Assembly: GCA_964342675.1 (NCBI GenBank)
Contig: CAYFFR010000023.1
Span: 1 to 23,453 of the forward strand
DNA length: 23,453 bases
Direction of reading: 5' to 3'
Source: MED-G82 sp964342675
Lineage (GTDB): Bacteria; Pseudomonadota; Gammaproteobacteria; Magnimaribacterales; D2472
Below are positions 15,700-23,160 of the stretch, one piece after another; the first letter of the stretch is position 1; every line of letters begins with the position of its first letter. Made by a program: the position numbers and the translations under genes. The notes under the pieces are model-generated. The model had not been told where the DNA came from. It saw nothing but the letters and a program-made list of their open reading frames with translations, and did no database searches.

Positions 15700-16461
15700 C
15701 TATAAGTGATAGCCTCCATCAGCTGGTATAGAATGCCCTGTTATATAACCGCTTTTTGAAGAAGATAGAAATAACGCTAAAGCTGATATCTCATTTGGAT
15801 CTCCGAATCTCTTAATTGCAAGAGTATTCATCACAGCTTCATGCCAAGCATCATCAAAAAAAGTATTCTCTTCTGCTAATAGCCTTTGAAAAATTCCTGT
15901 ATTAATAATACCCAATGCAATTGAATTAGCCCGAACACCATTTACGCCTTCTTCTTTGGCTATACCTTTAATAAAATGCTCTATTGTGGCCTTGGGTGCT
16001 ACAGAAAGTATGTCGCCTGGAGGATATTTAAATAATCCTGCGCTACTGATAAAAACAATGGATCCTTTTGTTTTTCTAAGCTCGGGAAGGGTACAGCTTA
16101 CCAGGTTAAAAAAACCATTAATGTCATCATCAATTACCTTCTTCCATAAGTCTAGATCTATCTCGCTTATGAGTTTTTGCGGTATATCAAAACCAGCTGC
16201 ATTAATTAATGTATTAATGCCTCCATTATCTTGAGCAATTTTCTCAATAGTCTCTTTTACCTGTTGATTGTTAGAGTTATCTAATTGATAACTACTGACA
16301 CCTGGGTATTTCTCTTCAATCTCATCTGCTTTAGTTTTATTTTTAAAATAGGTGAATACGACTTTTGCTCCCTCATTGGAAAATTCTTGTACACAATGAG
16401 AGCCAATACCGCCACTACCTCCTATTACTAAAACACATCCTTGATTAAAATTCTTATCCAT
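15700..16461 (-). CDS. SDR-family protein lacking the catalytic tyrosine
   Basis: A classical-length short-chain dehydrogenase/reductase (253 residues). The nucleotide-binding GGSGGIG (14-20), NAAG (87-90), the Asn in the helix-4 region, and FISSAG with Ser140 are present, and the C-terminal YITGHSIPADGG is typical. At the YxxxK site the sequence reads SVAPK: Lys157 is kept, but Ser153 sits exactly 13 residues after Ser140, where Tyr belongs. Activity as an ordinary oxidoreductase is thus doubtful. A strong AAGAGGT ribosome-binding site (16469-16475), overlapping the aceF stop, precedes ATG 16461, so it is the third gene of the aceE-aceF unit, where lpd often lies. Its role there is unknown. 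Confidence 0.88.
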   Translation of the reverse strand: MDKNFNQGCVLVIGGSGGIGSHCVQEFSNEGAKVVFTYFKNKTKADEIEEKYPGVSSYQLDNSNNQQVKETIEKIAQDNGGINTLINAAGFDIPQKLISEIDLDLWKKVIDDDINGFFNLVSCTLPELRKTKGSIVFISSAGLFKYPPGDILSVAPKATIEHFIKGIAKEEGVNGVRANSIALGIINTGIFQRLLAEENTFFDDAWHEAVMNTLAIKRFGDPNEISALALFLSSSKSGYITGHSIPADGGYHL

Positions 16462-16466
16462 ACAAT

Positions 16467-17726
16467 TTACCTCTTTAAACTATTTGTTTGATTCAGCTGA
16501 TTACCAAGCTCCACTATAAACTGAGCAGCATAAACTCCATTAATTAATCTATGATCATAAGACAATGAAATGGGTAATATCTCAAGTTCAATTGGCTTAG
16601 ATTTGCTTATTCTAACTTTTGTAAAAGATTTTGAAATACCTAAAATGGCAACCTCCGGAGGGTTGATAATAGGAGTAAAAAATTTACCTCCGATCCCGCC
16701 TAAAGATGAGATGGTGAATGTAGAACCATTTAAGTCATCAGGTGAGATCTTTCTTGTTTTAGATAATTTAGCTAATTTTTTGATTTGATTGGATATCTCT
16801 AAAACAGACAATTTATCAGCATTCTTAATATTCGGAACGATAAGTCCATTTTCAGTATCAACTGCTATTCCAATATTAAAATACTTTCTCATAACGTATG
16901 CATTTAAGTCTTGAGATAAAGCTGAGTTCATAATCGGAAATTTCTTTAGAGATAATATAGTGGCTTTTACTATAAAAGCTAAAGGAGAAATCTTCATCTT
17001 ATTTGAATGTTCCATAGAGTTCTTTAAATTCATCATTTTTGATATATCTATTTCATCATGCTGAGTGACATGAGGAATATTGATCCATGATCGATGTAAA
17101 TTTTCTAGGGCAGTCTTCTGAAACCTGGATAACTCGATTTCTTTTATAGGCCCCCATTTACTAAAATCTATTTTGGGTTGGCTAAATAAAGAGCTTTGGG
17201 TTTGTTCTTGATTTAATTGGCTCTTTACAAACGAGTGTAAGTCCTCCTTGAGGATTCTACCTTTTGGACCTGAAGGAATAACTAAGTTTAAATCTATTCC
17301 AAACTCTCTAGCTAATTTCCTTACAGCTGGACCAGCATAGATTTTATTATTTGATGATTGTGTTTGATCTATGGGTAGTTGATTATCATTTAATTGGATT
17401 GGTTTAAGATTTTTGGAAGATTTTTTTTGTGTGGGTTTTATCTGAGTAGTTTTTTTAGCTTCTTCTTGAGCAGGCTTCGTTTTTGTGCTTTTAGTTACCT
17501 CTAACTCTACAAAGGCTTGTCCCTCTTCAACAGTGTCTCCATTCTTAACTGAAATTGCTACAACCTGCCCACCAATAGATGCTGGTATCTCCATTGCGGC
17601 TTTATCTGATTCTAGAACAATAATAGGGTCATTTGGTCCTACTGTATCTCCTGGCTTTACACAAACCTCAATAACCTCTACCCCTTCGGCATCTCCTAAG
17701 TTTGGAATATTAATCTTCTTCTTCAC
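16467..17726 (-). CDS. aceF: Dihydrolipoamide acetyltransferase, pyruvate dehydrogenase E2
   Basis: Transfers the acetyl group from lipoamide to CoA and forms the core of the pyruvate dehydrogenase complex. Domains in order over 419 residues: one lipoyl domain (1-77) with lipoylated Lys42 in ESDKAAME, a Lys/Gln/Thr-rich flexible linker (80-127), a peripheral-subunit-binding domain with AGPAVRKLAREFGIDL and PSGPKGRILKEDL (131-163), and the catalytic domain ending in SLSYDHRLING with His392. Asn396 replaces the Asp of HxxxDG; I recall the same NG variant in Pseudomonas-type AceF. E. coli AceF carries three lipoyl domains, so this is a slim version. The start is GTG at 17726 with GGGAAG eight bases upstream inside the aceE end; aceE lies 3 nt upstream. 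Confidence 0.96.
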   Translation of the reverse strand: MKKKINIPNLGDAEGVEVIEVCVKPGDTVGPNDPIIVLESDKAAMEIPASIGGQVVAISVKNGDTVEEGQAFVELEVTKSTKTKPAQEEAKKTTQIKPTQKKSSKNLKPIQLNDNQLPIDQTQSSNNKIYAGPAVRKLAREFGIDLNLVIPSGPKGRILKEDLHSFVKSQLNQEQTQSSLFSQPKIDFSKWGPIKEIELSRFQKTALENLHRSWINIPHVTQHDEIDISKMMNLKNSMEHSNKMKISPLAFIVKATILSLKKFPIMNSALSQDLNAYVMRKYFNIGIAVDTENGLIVPNIKNADKLSVLEISNQIKKLAKLSKTRKISPDDLNGSTFTISSLGGIGGKFFTPIINPPEVAILGISKSFTKVRISKSKPIELEILPISLSYDHRLINGVYAAQFIVELGNQLNQTNSLKR

Positions 17727-17729
17727 AAT

Positions 17730-20369
17730 CTATACTTCCCAAGGATTTGGTTTTTTGCTATCAGCACCAAATTCTTTATACAAAGTTTGTAATCTTTTGA
17801 GATCGATTTCATTTGATTTATACATAGCGTAAACACTTGTTCTGCAAATACTTAATGCATCAACCTCAAAGAATTCTCTCAATTTAGCTCTTGAATCACT
17901 TCTGCCATAACCATCAGTTCCAAGAACATAGTAAGGAGCATCAATAAATTGCCTGATTTGATCAGGATAAGATCTCATATAATCTGTCGCAGCTATAACA
18001 GGGGTATTGTTAGTATTAAAGACTTTATCCATATAGTTATTTTTTGGCTTATTAGGATGTAATCGATTATATCTCTCTGTTTCCATCCCATCCTTTCTTA
18101 ATAGGTTAAAGCTGGTTACACTCCAAACTTCTGATTCAATGCCATGTTTCTTTAAAAGATCCTTTGCTATCTTTGCTTCGTTAACAATAGATCCTGAAGC
18201 TAAAAGCCTTAAAGCAGCCTTCTTATTATTTTTTAAACAATACATGCCTCTCTTGATTCCTTCATCAGAGCCTTTAGGTTTGTTTGGATGTTCGTAATTC
18301 TCATTAGTAACAGTGATGTAATAGTAAAAATTTTCTAGATTAATAAACATTCTCTTTATTCCGTCTTCAACTATCACTGCTAATTCATAACTAAATGCTG
18401 GATCATATGATAAACAATTTGGAATTGTTGAAGAGAATAGGTGTGAATGACCATCTTGGTGTTGAAGACCCTCACCATTTAAAGTGGTTCTTCCAGAAGT
18501 AGCACCTATTAAAAAGCCTTTAGCTTGAGAGTCTCCAGCCGCCCAGGCTAAATCATGGACTCTCTGAAAACCAAACATTGAATAAAACAAGTAAATAGGA
18601 ATCATAGGAAAAGAGTAGTTTGAATATGATGTTGCTAAAGCAATCCATGCAGAAAAGGCACCTGCTTCTGTAATACCTTCTTCAAGCATGACCCCGTCTT
18701 TGCTTTCTTTGTACCACATAACTTGATCAGCATCCTCAGGGGAATACTTTTGACCCTCTGAAGAATAGATACCAATTTGTTTAAATAATCCTTCCATGCC
18801 AAAAGTTCTAGCTTCATCAGGCACAATTGGAACTATTCGATTGCCAATTGCTTTATCTTTAAGTAAATCTGTCATTAACCTGACAAAAATCATTGTCGTA
18901 GACAAGAGCTTGTTATCAAGATTTGTATGGTATTTCTTATACACGCTTTTTGATGCTGGTTTTAATTTATCCTTATGAGGTAATCTCTTCGGTATGAAGC
19001 CTCCTAAGCGTTTTCGTATATTTAATAGATATTTAAATTCGGGAGAGTCTTTTTCAAATTTAATATATGGTAGTGTTTCAATATCTTTATCTTTAACAGG
19101 AACATCAAAACGATCTCTAAATAATTTTAGATTATCAGTTGTAAGTTTTTTAACTTGATGGGTTGTATTGTCTGCTTCCCTAGATCCAGTTCCATATCCT
19201 TTGGTTGTTAAGGCCAGAATAACGGTAGGAGCACCCTTACTATTAATTGCTTCATGATAAGCCGCATAAACTTTATATGGATCATGTCCTCCTCTGTTCA
19301 GTCGGTAAATATCTTCATCAGATAAATCATCTACTATCTTGAGAACATCTGGATCTTGAGCAAAAAAACTATCTCTAGTATATTTACCGCCTTTGGCTTT
19401 AAAATTCTGCAATTCACCATCAACTACTTGATCAAGAAGGTTTTGTAGCTTACCTTCTTTGTCTCTAGCAAATATTGGATCCCATAATCTACCCCAAACA
19501 ACTTTGAGTACATTCCAGCCGGAGCCTCTAAATTCCCTTTCAAGCTCTTGAATAATTTTATTATTCCCTCTTACTGGGCCATCTAATCTCTGTAAATTAC
19601 AATTTATAACAAAAATAAGGTTTTCAAGTTTCTCTCGGCCCGCCATCCCAATTGCGCCTTTTGACTCTGGTTCATCCATCTCACCATCACCACAGAATAC
19701 CCATACTTTCCTATCATCTCTAGGAACTAATCCTCTTGCAGATAAATATCTCATAATGTGTGCCTGATATATCCCCATGATTGGTCCTAATCCCATAGAA
19801 ACAGTAGGAAATTGCCAATAATTTGGCATTAACCATGGATGAGGATAAGAAGAAAGACCAGGCTTATCTACTTCTCGTCTAAAATTATCTAAATCATCTT
19901 CAGACAATCGGCCTTCTAAAAAACTTCTAGCATAAATCCCTGGTGATGAATGTCCCTGAAAATAAATGAGATCTCCTAAGGACTTATCACTACCTTTAAA
20001 AAAATAATTAAATCCAACTTCGTATAAAGTAGCTGAAGATGAAAATGTTGCTATATGGCCCCCAAGATCATCTTGTGATTTATTTGCTCTTATAACCATG
20101 GCTAAAGCATTCCATCTAATATAAGAACGAATCTTGCGCTCCATAAAAAGATCACCAGGCATTTTGACTTCTTCAGATAGAGGAATAGTGTTTTTAAAAG
20201 GGGTTGTTAGATTAAAAGTTGGTACAGTTCCTTCAGAAGTCAATTTAGATGCCAGATTAGAGACAATATCTGAAGCTCTTTCCAACCCCTGTTCTTCTAT
20301 GATATCGTCTATGGCTTCTAACCATTCCAATAGCTCTATATCATTAATTTTTTCGATTTTATTATCCAA
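17730..20369 (-). CDS. aceE: Pyruvate dehydrogenase E1, homodimeric type
   Basis: Thiamine-diphosphate-dependent decarboxylation of pyruvate and reductive acetylation of the AceF lipoyl group. Its 879 residues compare with 887 in E. coli and align along the whole length. Seen: RIRSYIRWNA-type N-terminal region, His104 and His140 in GHIATF and GHSSPGIYARSFLEGRL, the ThDP motif GDG (227-229) to NCN (256-258) in FCGDGEMDEPESKGA, NRGGHDPYKVYAA, and the C-terminal GTDGYGRSDSR. The start is TTG at 20369: an in-frame TGA lies just upstream, and the conserved LLEWLEAIDDIIEEQG begins by residue 13, so no later start works. An ATG at 20382 would join the frame if one A were absent. No pdhR gene is adjacent; aceF follows after 3 nt. 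Confidence 0.97.
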   Translation of the reverse strand: MDNKIEKINDIELLEWLEAIDDIIEEQGLERASDIVSNLASKLTSEGTVPTFNLTTPFKNTIPLSEEVKMPGDLFMERKIRSYIRWNALAMVIRANKSQDDLGGHIATFSSSATLYEVGFNYFFKGSDKSLGDLIYFQGHSSPGIYARSFLEGRLSEDDLDNFRREVDKPGLSSYPHPWLMPNYWQFPTVSMGLGPIMGIYQAHIMRYLSARGLVPRDDRKVWVFCGDGEMDEPESKGAIGMAGREKLENLIFVINCNLQRLDGPVRGNNKIIQELEREFRGSGWNVLKVVWGRLWDPIFARDKEGKLQNLLDQVVDGELQNFKAKGGKYTRDSFFAQDPDVLKIVDDLSDEDIYRLNRGGHDPYKVYAAYHEAINSKGAPTVILALTTKGYGTGSREADNTTHQVKKLTTDNLKLFRDRFDVPVKDKDIETLPYIKFEKDSPEFKYLLNIRKRLGGFIPKRLPHKDKLKPASKSVYKKYHTNLDNKLLSTTMIFVRLMTDLLKDKAIGNRIVPIVPDEARTFGMEGLFKQIGIYSSEGQKYSPEDADQVMWYKESKDGVMLEEGITEAGAFSAWIALATSYSNYSFPMIPIYLFYSMFGFQRVHDLAWAAGDSQAKGFLIGATSGRTTLNGEGLQHQDGHSHLFSSTIPNCLSYDPAFSYELAVIVEDGIKRMFINLENFYYYITVTNENYEHPNKPKGSDEGIKRGMYCLKNNKKAALRLLASGSIVNEAKIAKDLLKKHGIESEVWSVTSFNLLRKDGMETERYNRLHPNKPKNNYMDKVFNTNNTPVIAATDYMRSYPDQIRQFIDAPYYVLGTDGYGRSDSRAKLREFFEVDALSICRTSVYAMYKSNEIDLKRLQTLYKEFGADSKKPNPWEV

Positions 20370-20387
20370 CTTTGATACTCATATATT

Positions 20388-20417
20388 ATTATAGACCTCT
20401 ACAAATTAAACTTTAAA
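20388..20417 (-). promoter_or_regulatory. Possible promoter of the aceE-aceF-SDR unit
   Basis: On the minus strand a perfect TATAAT (20388-20393) has a TTTAAA -35-like box (20412-20417) 18 nt upstream. The predicted start point near 20381 leaves only about 12 nt before the TTG at 20369, which is unusually short and would leave almost no ribosome-binding site, so another promoter may be used. Confidence 0.4.
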
Positions 20418-20434
20418 TTTATAAAGAGGTAATT

Positions 20435-21310
20435 ATGAAATTCTCTTACCATCCATCTATGTGTGATCCTTCATTCTATATTGAATTAGGTAAAGCGGCT
20501 GAATCTGCAGGATTTGATACCATAACCTTTCCAGACAGCATTTGTTATCCAAAAGAATGTGATTCCACATATCCTTACAATGAAGATGGGACAAGAGAAT
20601 TCTTGGATGGAGTCCCATTCTTAGAACCATTCTCTATTATCCCAGCAATTGCTGCAGTTACAGATACATTAGAATTTTCTACATCTGTTTATAAGCTAGC
20701 CCCTAGACAGGCTGTTACAACTGCTAAATTTGTAACAACTCTAGGCGTAATGACGAACAATCGTTTTCATTTTGGAATTGGAGTGAGTCCTTGGTATGAA
20801 GACTTCTTGGCAACTGGTGAGAGATGGGAACAAAGAGGGAAAAGAATGAATGAGCAAATAGAAATATTAAAAGGGCTTATGACTGGCGAATACTTTGGTT
20901 ATAAAGGCGAGTTTTATGATATTCCTGAATTAAAATTATGCCCAGTGCCTACAAAACCAGTGCCAATCCTGATAGGAGGACACTCAATGCCGGCTTTAAA
21001 AAGAGCTGCAAAAATGGGTGATGGTTGGATCAGTGCTGGGCTCACTGTAGAAGATACTAAAAAATATATTGATCAAATTAATTTATATAGAAAAGAATTT
21101 GGTACAGATAATCATCCAAATTATCAATTTCAAGTAATGGGAGAAGCAGCTTATACAACTGATGGTATTAAACAGTTAGAGGATTTAGGTGCTACTGAAG
21201 TAATTATTGCATTCAGAAATGCCTATGAAGGAGGGCCTGATGATCGAACATTGCAAGGTATGATTGATGAAATTTATTGGTATGCTGAAGAAATTATTAA
21301 TAAAATTTGA
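20435..21310 (+). CDS. Luciferase-like (LLM class) flavin-dependent oxidoreductase
   Basis: A TIM-barrel oxidoreductase of the bacterial luciferase superfamily, using FMN or F420; the cofactor cannot be decided from sequence. The 291 residues contain the usual marks: AESAGFDTITFPDS near the N-terminus, the strand RFHFGIGVSPWYEDF, EILKGLMTGEYFGYKGEFYDI, and PVPILIGGHSMPALKRAAKMGDGWI, the family's binding region for the flavin phosphate. An AAGAGGT ribosome-binding site (20424-20430) lies four bases before ATG 20435. It is divergent from aceE across 65 nt and convergent with the FAD dehydrogenase gene with only 4 nt between the stops, so no terminator fits between. Substrate unknown; F420-type members often act on polycyclic or ketone compounds. 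Confidence 0.88.
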   Translation: MKFSYHPSMCDPSFYIELGKAAESAGFDTITFPDSICYPKECDSTYPYNEDGTREFLDGVPFLEPFSIIPAIAAVTDTLEFSTSVYKLAPRQAVTTAKFVTTLGVMTNNRFHFGIGVSPWYEDFLATGERWEQRGKRMNEQIEILKGLMTGEYFGYKGEFYDIPELKLCPVPTKPVPILIGGHSMPALKRAAKMGDGWISAGLTVEDTKKYIDQINLYRKEFGTDNHPNYQFQVMGEAAYTTDGIKQLEDLGATEVIIAFRNAYEGGPDDRTLQGMIDEIYWYAEEIINKI

Positions 21311-21314
21311 TGTA

Positions 21315-22802
21315 TTAAGAAGAATTTTTAGCTGCTGATATACCAGCCATTCTTCCAAAAAATGTAGCGTCACCAACAGACATCCCGCTTGCATAACCCT
21401 TTCCAGTTCGTGGTAACCCAGCACATGTTCTTCCTGCTGCATAGAGCTTAGATATGGGTTTGCCATGTTGATTTAATACCTCGCCTGAGGGAAGAGTTTC
21501 TAAACCCCCTAGCGTAAACATCAGTGGACCAGTCTTATCACTATAAGCAGGGCTTCTTTGATTTTCGAAGCTGTAATCTATCAAAGCATATGGTGGGCTT
21601 ATGATCGGCTTTAACCAATCAGGATGTTTTTTATAATCTTGATCAAAGCCTTTGTTAGCATATTTGTTATAGTTATTTACTGTTCTAGAAAGAGTGCCTT
21701 TTTTGAAACCGGCCTCTTTTTCAACCTCTTCAATGCTTTCTCCAACAGAAAGGATATTTAGCTTATCAATATACAAAGATGGGGAATAGTCTTCATTTTG
21801 AATCAATAGGTAAACCTTTTGATTTTTTTGTTTTGCGAAGTAATAACCTATTCTTGCACCATATGAATCTTCATTTACAAATCGCTTTGCATCAGAGTTG
21901 ATAAAAATACCATAAGTTAAAGATTCAGGCGGATAAAAATACACTCCAAAAAAAGCTTCGTCCATGTTAATAATATTCGCATTTAAAGCTAATCCAATAT
22001 TGATTCCATCGCCTTTATCCCATGGATTTCCGTATGGTGCTGCAAATTTTGATTGCCGAGGTAAATACTTTTTGATCATATCTTCGTTCATAACAAATCC
22101 GCCCATAGCTAACACAACACCGCCCCTCACACGCACATGCTTAATAGCATTATCTTGTTTATAACTTACGCCTAAAATATTATTCTCATTATCTAAAACT
22201 AGTCCCATCACTCTAGAGTCATAACTAATATCTATCTCTTCGTGAGATATAGCATCATTTAATGCATTAAAGAATATTTTTCCACCAAAATCCCCTTCAT
22301 GTGAAGGTACATGACCTCTAGGGACTGGACTGGAGTGATCTGTAAATGGGTACACCCTTTCATTGCCAGTGAATAAGAGAGATTCATTTGACTCAGGAAC
22401 TACGATCCTTCCTAAATGTGATGCTTCTCGGTATTGGACACCCAACGATTTAACCCACTCAAAATGATCAGCAGCATTATTACAATAAAGATTGATCTTT
22501 GCCTGATCACCTCTATCACCTAGGGCTAAATTAATATAATTCATCATATTCTGTGTAGAGTCTTGAAAGCCACAAGCTTGTTGTAAGGATGTCCCTCCAG
22601 AACCACCAAGATACATTTCACAACTGGACAATGCTGTTGAACCACCTCCACCAGATGCTCTTTCAATAATCATAACTTTTGAGCCCAACCTTGATGCTTC
22701 TAAAGCAGCACATCCTCCAGCACCCCCAAATCCACAAACAACTACATCATATTCATCAAGGTAGTTAATCTGTCCATTATCTATCAGTATAAATTTGCTC
22801 AA
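21315..22802 (-). CDS. FAD-binding dehydrogenase, 3-ketosteroid dehydrogenase/fumarate reductase-like
   Basis: A 495-residue flavoprotein of the fumarate reductase/KstD family. The ADP-binding motif VVVCGFGGAGGCAALEA (20-36) and the Glu at the end of the second strand (IIERASGGGGST, 45-56) are clear. The segment YLGGSGGTSLQQACGF resembles 3-oxosteroid 1- and 4-dehydrogenases, and the C-terminal KLYAAGRTCAGLPRTGKGYASGMSVGDATFFGRMAG is the second FAD contact. The frame runs on upstream into the tRNA gene, but the true start is TTG at 22802: AGGAAGG (22808-22814) lies five bases before it, and an earlier ATG at 22865 is inside the tRNA. The first residues are then MSKFILIDNG. It begins 24 nt after the tRNA end, so it is likely co-transcribed with it. 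Steroid-type oxidation is likely but not proven. Confidence 0.88.
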   Translation of the reverse strand: MSKFILIDNGQINYLDEYDVVVCGFGGAGGCAALEASRLGSKVMIIERASGGGGSTALSSCEMYLGGSGGTSLQQACGFQDSTQNMMNYINLALGDRGDQAKINLYCNNAADHFEWVKSLGVQYREASHLGRIVVPESNESLLFTGNERVYPFTDHSSPVPRGHVPSHEGDFGGKIFFNALNDAISHEEIDISYDSRVMGLVLDNENNILGVSYKQDNAIKHVRVRGGVVLAMGGFVMNEDMIKKYLPRQSKFAAPYGNPWDKGDGINIGLALNANIINMDEAFFGVYFYPPESLTYGIFINSDAKRFVNEDSYGARIGYYFAKQKNQKVYLLIQNEDYSPSLYIDKLNILSVGESIEEVEKEAGFKKGTLSRTVNNYNKYANKGFDQDYKKHPDWLKPIISPPYALIDYSFENQRSPAYSDKTGPLMFTLGGLETLPSGEVLNQHGKPISKLYAAGRTCAGLPRTGKGYASGMSVGDATFFGRMAGISAAKNSS

Positions 22803-22807
22803 AATAA

Positions 22808-22814
22808 CCTTCCT
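22808..22814 (-). promoter_or_regulatory. Ribosome-binding site fixing the TTG start of the FAD dehydrogenase
   Basis: AGGAAGG on the minus strand, a near-perfect Shine-Dalgarno match, five bases before the TTG at 22802. It sits 12 nt past the 3' end of the tRNA and rules out the in-frame ATG inside the tRNA as the start. Confidence 0.8.
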
Positions 22815-22826
22815 ATAATTAAATCT

Positions 22827-22903
22827 TGGTCGGGATGGCCGGATTTGAACCGACGACCACCACACCCCCAGTGTGGTGCGCTACCAGGCTGCGCTACATC
22901 CCG
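22827..22903 (-). tRNA. proL: tRNA-Pro (anticodon GGG), CCA encoded
   Basis: A complete 77-nt cloverleaf. The acceptor arms CGGGATG and CATCCCG pair over seven bases; the D stem is GCGC/GCGC; the anticodon stem CCACA/TGTGG encloses the loop CTGGGGG, giving anticodon GGG (positions 34-36) for CCC/CCU proline codons. A 5-nt variable loop is followed by the T arm GTCGG-TTCAAAT-CCGGC with one G-U pair. The discriminator is A and the 3' CCA is encoded at 22827-22829. The symbol follows the E. coli name for the GGG isoacceptor. A protein gene on the same strand begins 24 nt further on. Confidence 0.97.
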
Positions 22904-22924
22904 AAAATCCATAAAAAACATAAT

Positions 22925-22954
22925 TTTATAACCATTACTGATAAATATACGCAA
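22925..22954 (-). promoter_or_regulatory. Probable promoter of the tRNA-Pro transcript
   Basis: On the minus strand, TTGCGT (22949-22954), an 18-nt spacer, then TATAAA (22925-22930). Transcription would start about 14 nt before the mature tRNA 5' end at 22903, a normal distance. The same transcript may carry the FAD dehydrogenase gene. Confidence 0.5.
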
Positions 22955-23016
22955 TATTGCTTATATTTTGTAACTTAAAAAATGTTAAAAAAGACTAGCA
23001 TTTTAATAAAAAAGTG

Positions 23017-23149
23017 TATAATGCTCTTCCTTGCAATGATTTTTATGCATAGTTAAGATGGTATTTGTTGTTGTTTGGTAGAGAAAAAATACATTATTAT
23101 GATTAACAAAGATAAAAAAATGTTGCATAATCAAGTTTTAACAGAGGAG
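23017..23149 (+). promoter_or_regulatory. Promoter -10 and long leader of the secreted repeat protein
   Basis: A perfect TATAAT (23017-23022), preceded by TG, lies about 140 nt before the ATG at 23161; no clear -35 box is seen in the A/T-rich stretch upstream. Transcription from near 23029 would give a leader of about 130 nt, long for this compact window. It ends in the Shine-Dalgarno sequence GAGGAG (23144-23149), with a second AGG at 23151. No riboswitch class is recognised in the leader. Confidence 0.5.
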
Positions 23150-23160
23150 TAGGTTTAAAA

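Noticed and set aside
16467..17726. Asn396 replacing Asp in the AceF catalytic HxxxDG motif as a sign of inactivity
   Set aside because: The same NG variant is, as I recall, found in functional Pseudomonas-type AceF proteins, so it is not evidence of loss of function.
21305..21320. Search for a terminator between the convergent luciferase-like and FAD dehydrogenase genes
   Set aside because: Only 4 nt lie between the stops and no GC-rich hairpin with a T run is visible; likewise none at 10412-10422 or 15699-15700.
22803..22865. N-terminal extension of the FAD dehydrogenase from an ATG at 22865
   Set aside because: This ATG lies inside the tRNA-Pro sequence; the strong ribosome-binding site and conserved N-terminus point to TTG 22802.
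23043..23130. Inverted pair TTATGCA / TGCATAA in the leader of the secreted repeat protein
   Set aside because: Only 7 bp, about 75 nt apart in very AT-rich DNA; likely by chance, with no flanking complementarity.
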